Position numbers and translations under genes: made by a program
Notes under the pieces: model-generated
What the model was told of the DNA's origin: nothing
The model's database searches: none
Seen by the model: only the letters and a program-made list of their open reading frames with translations
Part shown: positions 1 through 13,200 of the stretch, piece by piece
How positions within the stretch are numbered: position 1 is the first letter of the stretch
Layout of the letters: each line of letters begins with the position of its first letter
Assembly: GCA_947568835.1 (NCBI GenBank)
Contig: OX387612.1
Span: 11,286,001 to 11,350,000, forward strand
Direction: 5' to 3'
Length of the DNA stretch: 64,000 bases
Source: Protonemura montana
Taxonomy: Eukaryota > Arthropoda > Insecta > Plecoptera > Nemouridae

Positions 1-905
1 TCCCAGCACTTTGACACATTACAAATCAACATATTCTTGTTATCCCAGCACTTTAACACATTACAAATCAACATATTCTTGTCACCCCAGCACTTTGACA
101 CATTACAAATCAACATATTCTTGTTATCTCAGCCCCTTGGCACATTACAAATCAACATATTCTTGTTATTCCAGCACTTTAACACATTACAAATCAACAT
201 ATTCTTGTTATCCCAGCACTTTGACACATTACAAATCAACATATTCTTGTTATCCCAGCACTTTGGCACATTACAAATCAACATATTCTTGTTATCCCAG
301 CACTTTGACACATTACAAATCAACATATTCTTGTTATCCCAGCACTTTGACACATTACAAATCAACATATTCTTGTTATCCCAGCACTTTGACACATTAC
401 AAATCAACATATTCTTGTTATCCCAGCACTTTGACACATTACAAATCAACATATTCTTGTTATCTCAGCACTTTGACACATTACAAATCAACATATTCTT
501 GTTATTCCAGCACTTTGACACATTACAAATCAACATATTCTTGTTATCCCAGCACTTTGACACATTACAAATCAACATATTCTTGTTATCCCAGCACTTT
601 GACACATTACAAATCAACATATTCTTGTTATCCCAGCACTTTGACACATTACAAATCAACATATTCTTGTTATCCCAGCACTTTGGCACATTACAAATCA
701 ACATATTCTTGTTATCCCAGCACTTTGACACATTACAAATCAACATATTCTTGTTATCCCAGCACTTTGACACATTACAAATCAACATATTCTTGTTATC
801 CCAGCACTTTGACACATTACAAATCAACATATTCTTGTTATCCCAGCACTTTGACACATTACAAATCAACATATTCTTGTTATCCCAGCCCCTTGGCACA
901 TTAAA
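1..905. repeat. 42-bp minisatellite, about 21 copies
   Basis: Tandem 42-bp unit containing ACACATTACAAATCAACAT, with about 21 copies that differ by a few substitutions. The window starts inside the array. Because 42 is a multiple of 3, the array is open in several frames on both strands; these readings are not genes. It ends about 65 bp before the first HERC-like exon, so it most likely lies in the upstream intron of that gene. Confidence 0.95.
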
Positions 906-969
906 AATGAACAATATTAAGAAATGAAGAAGTTTATTTTGTGTAAAATACCTTTGATTTTCTCCCTAG

Positions 970-1235
970 GTGGTTCTTGGCCCATGGGCAAGCCCCAGCG
1001 GTATCTGCGTTCTGTCAGAACCTCCTCCCGGTTCCACAACCTTGAGCTCGGTGGCACGGATATTTGCCGGCGGCGACCGAAGTTTCGCTGCTGTCACCTG
1101 CTACCTCGATCACGTTTCACCTGCGGACTACCGCCTTCTAGATCCAGCCACCCAGCTGTTGACAATCCAACAAAGCAGGGTGGCGGAGTGTGCCGTTGTG
1201 GGATCAGACGAAGCAGTTAACATGGACCTAATCGA
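970..1235 (+). CDS. HERC-like exon 1 of window: last RCC1-type blade region
   Basis: The acceptor is CTCCCTAG and the reading starts in phase 0 ([11 protein letters not shown]). It contains [12 protein letters not shown], which corresponds to the end of the RCC1 propeller in small HERC proteins. The exon ends after two bases of a Glu codon at the donor GTAAGT (1236). A 50-bp minisatellite begins about 8 bp into the following intron. Confidence 0.88.
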
Positions 1236-4200
1236 GTAAGTTTCACAACAGCATGGACTGCAAGCTTTGTTTGGCAAGCCATGTCTTGAGCTGGACAACA
1301 GCATGGACTGCAAGCTTTGTTTGGCAAGCCATGTCTTGAGCTGGACAACAGCATGGACTGCAAGCTTTGTTTGGCAAGCCATGTCTTGAGCAGGACAACA
1401 GCATGGTATCCAGAAGTATTGAAGAAGTCTATTATCTGCCCTTTGTATAAAAGCGGAAATAAAGAACTGATAGAGAACTACAGACCGCTAGCACTCCAAT
1501 CAGTATTTTCTAAATTTTTTGAAAATGCTTTTTGCTCCAGATTAACGTCATTCATAAATCAACATGAACTATTAAATGATTGCCAACATGGTTTTCGTAA
1601 AAACCATTCAACTTCCACTGCAATATCTCAATTTGTGAATAAACTTATGTCTTCTACATACTCGGGAAATCAAGCTTACGGCATATTTTATGATTATTCG
1701 AAAGCTTTTGATATGGTTAACCACAATAAGCTCTTTGAAAAACTTAATCGATTAGGAATTCGTGGAATGGCTAATAATTGGATTAGATCCTTCCTGAGTA
1801 ATAGGACGCAAATTGTCAAAATAAATAGTAAACTAGGCCCAATTAGATCAAGTGAAACTATAATAGAAAGAGGAATCCCCCAGGGCAGTACTGTAGCTCC
1901 ATTATTATTCATAATTTACACTAATGATTTGTTCAACACCATAACTAATGGCGATATAACTACATTTGCTGACGACACTACACACCTTGTGTGCGACAAT
2001 ATAAATACAATTGCTTCTACTTGCTCAAATGCAGTTAAGCAAATGGAAGAATGGAGTTTTAAAAACGAACTACTGCTTAACAATAATAAATCGGTTTTGA
2101 TTAATTTTAAAAGGAAGAAGACATATGATGATAACGAAACGAGCCCTTTAATATATCTTAATGGTAGAAGTATTCAGGTAAAGACTGAAACTAAATTTCT
2201 AGGACTGATTATTGATAATAAACTCGATTGGGAAGCACACATTAAACTAGTTGCAAAAAAAGTTGCTTCGGGTTGTTATTTAGTGAAAAGAATTTTAGCT
2301 GTGTCTGATTTCAATTCAGCGAAAGCTGTCTATTACGCATATGTGCACTCAAGACTGATGTACGGCATCACTTTATGGGGACATTCACACAAAATTAAAA
2401 AACTATTTTCACTACAAAAACGTGCAGTTAGAAACTTAGCTAAGGCAAGCTATGACCCAACCACTACAGGAATATATTATAAGGACCATTGTAAGCCGTT
2501 GTTTGTTAAATTCTCTATTTTACCTTTGCCATGTTTGTATATATTTAGTATGATCATGTATGTTATCATTTATCAATAACAAACATCTGTACAAACCTAC
2601 GATAAAAAATCATGATCATGATATAAGAGCAGGATGTAGAATTTTTAATATTGACAAGATCAACTGTGATCATGTACAGGGACCAATTATAACAGGCATC
2701 AAACTTTTTAACAAACTTCCTGTGATCTTGAAAGAAAAAAAAGGTCAAAAAGATTTTGTTTCTTTAGTAAAAGCTTTTTTAATGAAGGAATGTTTTTATT
2801 CTGTGAAGGAATTTTTAAACACGTGACTTAATCTTGTAATTGAAGATTAGTAATATTGTTGTTTTATTGTTTATTGTTTTGATGTATAGAAAAATTGACA
2901 TGTCTAATATTGTAGACCAATCAATCTGGACCAATAATAAATAAAAAAAAAAAAAATAAAAAAAATGGACTGCAAGCTTTGTTTGGCAAGCCATGTCTTG
3001 AGCAGGACAACAGCATGGACTGCAAGCTTTGTTTGGCAAGCCATGTCTTGAGCAGGACAACAGCATGGACTGCAAGCTTTGTTTGGCAAGCCATGTCTTG
3101 AGCTGGACAACAGCATGGACTGTAAGCTTTGTTTGGCAAGCCATGTCTTGAGCTGGACAACAGCATGGACTGCAAGCTTTGTTTGGCAAGCCATGTCTTG
3201 AGCTGGACAACAGCATGGAGTGCAAGCTTTGTTTGGCAAGCCATGTCTTGAGCTGGACAACAGCATGGAGTGCAAGCTTTGTTTGGCAAGCCATGTCTTG
3301 AGCTGGACAACAGCATGGACTGCAAGCTTTGTTTGGCAAGCCATGTCTTGAGCTGGACAACAGCATGGACTGCAAGCTTTGTTTGGCAAGCCATGTCTTG
3401 AGCTGGACAACAGCATGGAGTGCAAGCTTTGTTTGGCAAGCCATGTCTTGAGCTGGACAACAGCATGGACTGCAAGCTTTGTTTGGCAAGCCATGTCTTG
3501 AGCTGGACAACAGCATGGACTGCAAGCTTTGTTTGGCAAGCCATGCCTTGAGCTGGACAACAGCATGGACTGCAAGCTTTGTTTGGCAAGCCATGTCTTG
3601 AGCTGGACAACAGCATGGACTGCAAGCTTTGTTTGGCAAGCCATGTCTTGAGCTGGACAACAGCATTGACTGCAAGCTTTGTTTGGCAAGCCATGTCTTG
3701 AGCTGGACAACAGCATGGACTGCAAGCTTTGTTTGGCAAGCCATGTCTTGAGCTGGACAACAGCATGGAGTGCAAGCTTTGTTTGGCAAGCCATGCCTTG
3801 AGCTAGACAACAGCATGGACTGCAAGCTTTGTTTGGCAAGCCATGTCTTGAGCTGGACAACAGCATGGACTGCAAGCTTTGTTTGGCAAGCCATGTCTTG
3901 AGCTGGACAACAGCATGGACTGCAAGCTTTGTTTGGCAAGCCATGTCTTGAGCTAGACAACAGCATGGACTGCAAGCTTTGTTTGGCAAGCCATGTCTTG
4001 AGCTGGACAACAGCATGGACTGCAAGCTTTGTTTGGCAAGCCATGTCTTGAGCTGGACAACAGCATGGACTGCAAGCTTTGTTTTGCAAGCCATGTCTTG
4101 AGCTGGACAACAGCATGCACTGCAAGCTTTGTATGGCAAGCCATGTCTTGAGCTGGACAACAGCATGGACTGCAAGCTTTGTTTGGCAAGCCAAGTCTTG

Positions 4201-7200
4201 AGCTGGACAACAGCATGGACTGCAAGCTTTGTTTGGCAAGCCATGTCTTGAGCTGGACAACAGCATTGACTGCAAGCTTTGTTTGGCAAGCCATGTCTTG
4301 AGCTGGACAACAGCATTGACTGCAAGCTTTGTTTGGCAAGCCATGTCTTGAGCTGGACAACAGCATGGACTGCAAGCTTTGTTTGGCAAGCCATGTCTTG
4401 AGCTGGACAACAGCATTGAGTGCAAGCCTTGTTTGGCAAGCCATGTCTTGAGCTGGACAACAGCATTGACTGCAAGCTTTGTTTCCGTTGTTTTTCAGAT
4501 ACCTGGAGCTGGTTTTTGGCAGCTTGAGCTGCATCAACGGTTCGTTTCTTGCGAAAGGCGACGGCCACTACAGCTGCTCCTTGAAAAACTTTGGCGTTGA
4601 TTTGGCGCAGGCCGCGTTGGCGTTCCAGTGTCTGGCGGAGACCCGAAGTGAAACTGTTAAAGAGCTGGTAGGGACGCTTGCAAATATTTACGCCCTTTTT
4701 ACCCAGAACTTTGCAATTCATACCAGATCCATTAGAAGGTGATTGGAAACCAGACCAACCACGTGCCAAAGCTTACCCAACAACAACTTACAGCTACAAA
4801 ACGCTCCCTCACCCACAGCTTCGTTGACTCGTTGATCATCATCCATTCATTCACCGACGCCATTAGACCAGTGCCACATGTTCAGTCCTAAAAACAGTGC
4901 GTCGTTAAACACCACAAATAAATAAATGATTATAAAATGTAATTTGAAATATTTATTGTTATATCTATTTAATCTATCATAAACATATATATTAGATATT
5001 AGATATTAGATAATTAGATGCCGCCCGTTGTCTTGCAGGTTCTCGCCAGCGTTTCTTCGTCCCTGTCCCACCTGTCGCCCGCCCCACTCGACTCGGAAGC
5101 GTTGAGAGTTTTCCTGACGCTGCCGCTGTTCACTGAGTTTGAGAATCCTCGGCACTGGCAGTCGCTGCAGAACCCGTTCGTCGCCGCTTTGCTGGCGTTG
5201 AGGCCCTCGGGAGCTGCCATCATCGGTGAGCGAACCAGATGGAAACTTACGAAAGCAATTCCTAAATTAATTGCACATTTTTAATAGAACTCAATTGAAG
5301 TATTATTTTCGTAAGAAAGTGTGTAAGCTAAGTAAAAAGGACCCTAGTTTAAATACTGTATTAATCTTCTTTGTTTAATTATTAAAAACACTATAACAGT
5401 CTCAAAAATTGATGCCCAAACGGAAATGCACCGTTTAGGCATCAATTTTTGAGAGGTTAGCAGAGTTCATAATAATAAAATACCCTGTGCATTGCAAGCG
5501 TTTGCAATTTAAATCAGATTTCATCTAAATACTCCTGCCTGCTTTTGCAATCTAGGGTATCTCTCCAAGGAGTAGAACCAAGAGGCTGTGAATACTTCTT
5601 GGAGATCTGTCACTCTCATAAAATGCACTAAAATTGTCTCAAAAAGCAAGTGTCTGAGTAGCTCGAATGGTTAGAGCAACACCCGCGACAGGTGGAGATC
5701 GGGGTCCAAGTAGCTCAATTGGTTAGAGCAACACCCGCGACAGGTAGAGATCGGGGTCCAAGTAGCTCGAATGGTTAGAGCAACACCCGCGACAGGTGGA
5801 GATCGGGGTTCCAGTCTCTGTTTGGGCAAAAATTTTTGAGACAGAGTGTTCCTAATAATAAAAAAAAGTTGAAAACTTGGTCTAAAATCGTCACGGTTTC
5901 CTTCTTCTAAATAAGTTTGTTGAATCGTTGGTTTCTTTGCAGACAAATGGTGGTGTCTCATGACTGAAGATTATTTCGAAAGACTGATTCGACTTTACAA
6001 GAACGTCGTGGTTCACATTCTTATGCTGACCACGAGCGAGCACAAGATCGTAAGTGTGGACTTAACTCGACGTATATAACCTAACATAGCCTCGATATTT
6101 CTCGTAGGTTAACTCGCTTTTTAATAGCGTTACGTGTTTATCAATCGTTGAGATAAACATTGATGGAGATTTTTTGAGCATGAAAAGTCTCAAAAGTGAG
6201 TTAACCTACGAGAAATATCGAAATTAACATATGACAGTGGCTCCACTTAACGTGATGTTCCGGTGCTCTGCATTTTTGTCGGTAAGGTAGTCATTTGGTG
6301 GCCATCTTTCACGCAGAGACTGTAACATTGACGTTGTTTCTCTACCTAGAACCAACACTCAAAGCCGGTATACTTGTACCTAAGTTATAAAATCAACAAA
6401 TAAATAAATAAATCTCTTTTGCAGACGGACGGGTGTCACCAGAGCTTGGGGGCTCCGCTCGAAATCCTCCGCAAGCTCAACGATTGCAACAAATCGCTGG
6501 ACGAGGCCAAAGTCTCGTACGACTCGTTCTACGTGCCGGAGCTGACGGAGAAGGTGGACATCGGCGTCGATTACATCCGATGGCTTCGAGGGTCGCCCGG
6601 ACGAACTTGCTTCTGCAATTATTCGTTTCTCTTCGACACGGTCGGGAAACTGTGTCTGCTGGAAACTGACCAGTCACTGCAGGTAAGCGATGAATCGGTT
6701 AGATATTAAAACTGTTGTGTAAATTCACGTGTACCTTACCTTGTATCTTACCTTGTACCTTACCTTGTATCTTACCTTGTACCTTACCTTGTACCTTACC
6801 TTGTATCTTACCTTGTACCTTACCTTGTATCTTACCTTGTACCTTACCTTGTATCTTACCTTGTGCCTTACCTTGTACCTTACCTTGTACCTTACCTTGT
6901 ACCTTACCTTGTATCTTACCTTGTACCTTACCTTGTATCTTACCTTGTACCTTACCTTGTACCTTACCTTGTGCCTTACCTTGTACCTTACCTTGTACCT
7001 TACCTTGTACCTTACCTTGTACCTTACCTTGTATCTTACCTTGTACCTTACCTTGTATCTTACCTTGTACCTTACCTTGTACCTTACCTTGTGCCTTACC
7101 TTGTACCTTACCTTGTACCTTACCTTGTATCTTACCTTGTACCTTACCTTGTATCTTACCTTGTGCCTTACCTTGTACCTTACCTTGTACCTTACCTTGT

Positions 7201-10200
7201 ACCTTACCTTGTATCTTACCTTGTACCTTACCTTGTATCTTACCTTGTACCTTACCTTGTACCTTACCTTGTGCCTTACCTTGTACCTTACCTTGTACCT
7301 TACCTTGTACCTTACCTTGTACCTTACCTTGTATCTTACCTTGTACCTTACCTTGTATCTTACCTTGTACCTTACCTTGTACCTTACCTTGTGCCTTACC
7401 TTGTACCTTACCTTGTACCTTACCTTGTACCTTACCTTGTACCTTACCTTGTATCTTACCTTGTACCTTACCTTGTACCTTACCTTGTATCTTACCTTGT
7501 ACCTTACCTTGTACCTTACCTTGTACCTTACCTTGTATCTTACCTTGTACCTTACCTTGTACCTTACCTTGTATCTTACCTTGTATCTTACCTTGTACCT
7601 TACCTTGTACCTTACCTTGTACCTTACCTTGTACCTTACCTTGTACCTTACCTTGTACCTTACCTTGTACCTTACCTTGTACCTTACCTTGTATCTTACC
7701 TTGTACCTTACCTTGTACCTTACCTTGTACCTTACCTTGTACCTTACCTTGTACCTTACCTTGTACCTTACCTTGTACCTTACCTTGTACCTTACCTTGT
7801 ACCTTACCTTGTACCTTACCTTGTACCTTACCTTGTACCTTACCTTGTACCTTACCTTGTACCTTACCTTGTACCTTACCTTGTACCTTACCTTGTACCT
7901 TACCTTGTACCTTACCTTGTACCTTACCTTGTACCTTACCTTGTACCTTGTATCTTACCTTGTACCTTACCTTGTACCTTACCTTGTACCTTGTACCTTA
8001 CCTTGTATCTTACCTTGTACCTTACCTTGTATCTTACCTTGTACCTTGTACCTTACCTTGTACCTTGTACCTTACCTTGTACCTTACCTTGTACCTTACC
8101 TTGTACCTTGTACCTTACCTTGTATCTTACCTTGTACCTTACCTTGTATCTTACCTTGTACCTTGTACCTTACCTTGTACCTTACCTTGTACCTTACCTT
8201 GTACCTTACCTTGTACCTTACCTTGTACCTTACCTTGTACCTTACCTTGTACCTTACCTTGTACCTTACCTTGTACCTTACCTTGTACCTTACCTTGTAC
8301 CTTACCTTGTATCTTACCTTGTACCTTACCTTGTACCTTACCTTGTATCTTACCTTGTACCTTACCTTGTATCTTACCTTGTACCTTGTACCTTACCTTG
8401 TACCTTACCTTGTACCTTACCTTGTACCTTACCTTGTACCTTACCTTGTGTACATACTACTTATCAATAAACTAACGCATAAAGTCAGGAATGCAACAAA
8501 TAAATATACAATCATTCGGACGTGAATGCGTGCAAATAATTAGAGACCAAAGAAAGTGGAAACCACTGAATACTGGAAAAGACAACTTTTGAAAAACCCC
8601 TTGAATTTGTTGCTTAGAATCGAAACATCAAAGTAGAAATAAATAAACATAATCAATTATAAACATTAACTACATACAAGAACATTTTTAAATTACATAA
8701 TGTTATAAAAATGTATTACCATAATGTTTGAATTAATATTATTAATATTATTATGTAATATTTTAACAGCACTATTATGTACAGATAATTATTCTGTATC
8801 AATATGTTCCTTTTATGTTGCTGAACCGGCTATATTTGATCCAATAGCTTGATAGTTAAATAAAATATATTCATTTTTGACCGGGTGCGGCGTGGTACAC
8901 CGGTTATACAGGTTAATACTAGATGATAACGTGATTTTATTTGTTCCGATGGTTAGATAATAGATATACAATAGATGAACAAAGATAATATTTGCGACGG
9001 ACAAATAAAGCGATGATGTTCACCGGTGTGCTTTCAAATGTAGACTGTACAGGTAGCTGGGTACCTGCCCTGAATTACCGCTGATGCATCCTCTCGCGTA
9101 TTGCCCCCTGGTCCCCCAGCCCTCTGTTCAATCTCGGCGCGGGAACCAGGCCGCCACACAGTCATTCATATGTGCATTAATGATGCATGCCCATTAATAT
9201 TTAACAAGTTGCCAGAAACTTTAAAAAAAATTGACTCGCAACCTATGTTTAAAAGTACTCTTAAGAAACACTTATTGACAAATGCTACTAAAGTGTAAAC
9301 AAATTTTTATAAAGTTGACAAATAAACCAATGCATCGTTAATATGATTAATTTTATATATATTAAATATCTCTGTATTTTTTTTCTCAAGACTTATCCTT
9401 AGTTGTGACAAGCATTGTTTTTATTTTTTGTGATTTTGTAGTATTTTATTGTAAATTGCTTCTTATCATTTTGATTGTTTTGTCTCTAAGCCCTAAAACA
9501 TAAAAAATGTTCTTTTGTGGCAATAAATAAATAAATAAATAAATGTACTTTGCTCTGCTGGCTTCGATCATGAACTGAGTCAAGAATCAAACGTAACCGT
9601 CAATGTTCTAGATGCGCTCTGCGATGAGCTCCGCCGCGACGCGTGCCTTCACGACGATGTTCTTCGACCCGGCCGTCGGTGCAACAATAACCGCATTCCT
9701 GGAGCTGCACGTGCGACGCGATGCTCTCGTGGAGGACACGCTGCGCGAACTCAGCCTCGTACGCGACGCTGGTGACCTGAAGAAGCCCGTCAAGGTGACA
9801 CTTTCATCCCTCCAACCTCTCTCCCGAACAGAACTGGTCATCTGTATGTTGGTCACCCATCCAATACCTGACCCAGCGCAGTGTTGCTTAACTTTCATCT
9901 CTCCAACCTCTCTCCCGAACAGAACTGGTCATGTGTATGATGGTCACCCATCCAATACCTGACCCAGCGCAGTGTTGCTTAACTTTCATCCCTCCAGTCT
10001 CTCTCCCGAACAGAACTGGTCATGTGTATGATGGTCACCCATCCAATACCTGTCCCAGCGCAGTGTTGCTTAACTTTCATTCCTCCAATTTCTCTCCCGA
10101 ACAGAACTGGTCATGTGTATGATGGTCACCCATCCAATACCTGACCCAGCGCAGTGTCGCTTTACTTTCATCCCTCCAACCTCTCTCCCGAACAAAACTG

Positions 10201-13200
10201 GTCATGTGTATGATGGTCACCCATCCAATACCTGACCCAGGGCAGTGTTGCTTAACTTCCTTCAAGGTGTGTTAAGTTGCCCCCCCCCCCCCCCCCTCAC
10301 AACATCACAACATGAGTTTTGTCCGCCGTTTAGAGCTTGATTTATCTGCTCTTAAAATGTTAAAGGTTCTTCCACTCGCCGAAGGAACAACATTTTCACC
10401 AATTTAAAGACCAGGCTTGCTTTAGAAATCACATTTTTTTCTTATATCTTCCATTCCCAACTTAAATTTTACATTTAAAATTTAAACAATTCCTAAGAAA
10501 CTTCCTTGTTATGAAGCATACTACTCAATCAATAAGACCACTAATCCAATGACCTCATTCTTCAATGAGACCAAATTAGTTTACCTAGGTTCCTATTATT
10601 CCTTAAATTTTTTTTTTTATCACCAAACAATATATTTTTCATTAACATCATTATTATTAAGTAATTTATCATAAGTATTGTTACTATATTAGCATCATAG
10701 TTTGTAGGTATGTTCCTACCACACTAGTATTACCACCATACCATCATAATTATTATTATCATTATTACTATATTAGTATCATAGTTTGTAGGTATGTTCC
10801 TACCACACTAGTATTACCACTATACCATCAGAATTATTATTATCATTATTACTATATTAGTATCATAGTTTGTAGGTATGTTCCTACCACACTAGTATTA
10901 CCACTATACCATCAGAATTATTATTATCATTATTACTATATTAGTATCATAGTTTGTAGGTATGTTCCTACCACACTAGTATTACCACTATACCATCAGA
11001 ATTATTATTATCATTATTACTGTATTAGTATCATAGTTTGTAGGTATGTTCCTACCACACTAGTATTACCACTATACCATCAGAATTATTATTATCATTA
11101 TTACTATATTAGTATCATAGTTTGTAGGTATGTTCCTACCACACTAGTATTACCACTATACCATCAGAATTATTATTATCATTATTACTGTATTTTATTA
11201 ATATTACTTTTATGTACTATTCTGACGATCCCTAACGGGATTCATGGCTTGTAAATGTTTTATTTTATTTAAGCCAATAAAGGAAATGAATCATTGTCTA
11301 CATTGGCCTGCTGGTGATATTGAAGTTATATGTACTGATTGTCATCTTTGTGTCAGGTTACTTTCTTCGGGGAAGAGGCCGAGGACGCCGGTGGGGTGAG
11401 GAAAGAGTTCTTCTTGCTGCTGATGAGTGAGATTCTTGATCCAAAGTTTGGGATGTTCCGCCAGTACGAAGAAACGCGCACGATTTGGTGAGTGAATGAT
11501 TTCAAACTTTCACAATCATGCTACTTTCGTCATAGGCCGATATGAAGTCGGTCTTACCATTTTCTTAAATTTAGGTTAAACTATCTTTCTAATATAAACT
11601 ATCTAAATATTCCTTTCTATCTATCTATAGATAACTGTACTATACTATGCTAAATATTCTCATTTTCGTAAATTTTGAACTATCAGAAAACCATTTGACT
11701 GATTTTTCTGAAAAACGCAGGAGGTCTCTATTGAGAATGCGAAAATGTGCTTTAAACATTTTATTCAAATCGGTGCGGGCGTTTGGCAGCTAGAACCCGA
11801 AGAAAAATGCAAAATTACATCACAAAATGTTCACAGTTACTATTTATTATTATTACAGTAACTAAATTTTCATGTTACTTAACTTCACTTAAACAGAGAA
11901 ATCTCATTAAGATTATTATTTAATTATTATCATTGTGTTCAAATACGCGTTTAAAATAAAATCTGACATATTTTTTCTTTTTATAATCCGATCATAACTT
12001 TTCTATTTCTATTTGTTTAAAGAATGGCTAAAATATGAATTCTCGTGGCGGGATTAAAACGGGCTGTGATTAACTACAGGTAGTTCTGACGTCATTTTGT
12101 TGTATCCTTTGCGTTCGCTTCTGTTTCTTGACGTCATACTGACGTCAGATTTCACTTCATGTCATAGAAAAATAGCGACCCTCGTTTTCGTACGAGATTC
12201 AAACGCAAACATTTTAAACAGAGATATTTTATTCAAAATTGGATTTAGAAGAAAATAAAAAAATACGTGTTCATTATTTTCTCACAAAAAAATAAATAAA
12301 AAAATAGATTCAAATTTAAAAAGATTTCCCTATTGTAGATTGTTCTGGTCGTCAATGACTGTTATTAATTGTAAGATCGGATTGGCTCAGGTTCTCTGAA
12401 GACTCCCTGGAGGAGGGCGTCATGTACTATCTAATTGGACTGCTCTGCGGACTTGCCATCTACAACTTCACTATCATCAACCTGCCGTTCCCACTCGCTC
12501 TGTACAAGAAGCTACTGAAGGAACACGTCACACTTCAAGACCTCAAGGGTAAGTGACCAAAATCAATGCAACATTCTTACACTTATTTGAAATCTTATTT
12601 AAGTTGCAAACGCTTGCAATGCGCGGGGGATTTTATTATTATCAACACTATAACCGTCTCAAAAATTGATGCCCAATCTCCACCTGTCGCGGGTGTTGCT
12701 CTAACCAATTGAGCTACTTGGACCCAGATCTCCACCTGTCGCGGGTGTTGCTCTAACCAATTGAGCAACTTGGATCCCGATCTCCACCTGTCGCGGGTGT
12801 TGCTCTAACCAATTGAGCAACTTGGATCCCGATCTCCACCTGTCGCGGGTGTTGCTCTAACCAATTGAGCTACTTGGACCCCGATCTCCACCTGTCGCGG
12901 GTGTTGCTCTAACCAATTGAGCTACTTGGACCCCGATCTCCACCTGTCGCGGGTGTTGCTCTAACCAATTGAGCTACTTGGACCCAGATCTCCACCTGTC
13001 GCGGGTGTTGCTCTAACCAATTGAGCAACTTGGATCCCGATCTCCACCTGTCGCGGGTGTTGCTCTAACCAATTGAGCAACTTGGATCCCGATCTCCACC
13101 TGTCGCGGGTGTTGCTCTAACCAATTGAGCAACTTGGATCCCGATCTCCACCTGTCGCGGGTGTTGCTCTAACCAATTGAGCTACTTGGACCCCGATCTC

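Noticed and set aside
11..927. Open frames of ~297 aa on both strands with 14-residue periodicity
   Set aside because: They are translations of a 42-bp tandem repeat; all non-stop frames are open and no start, splice or family evidence exists.
2815..4769. Cys-rich minus-strand frames up to 621 aa
   Set aside because: Produced by the 50-bp array (150 bp = 50 codons). The unit varies at the DNA level without codon bias, and the region is intronic to the plus-strand HERC-like gene.
6715..8525. Three overlapping ~590-aa frames of LTLY/LPCT/LVPY repeats
   Set aside because: 12-bp array artefact open in all three plus frames; hydrophobic composition is a consequence of the dodecamer.
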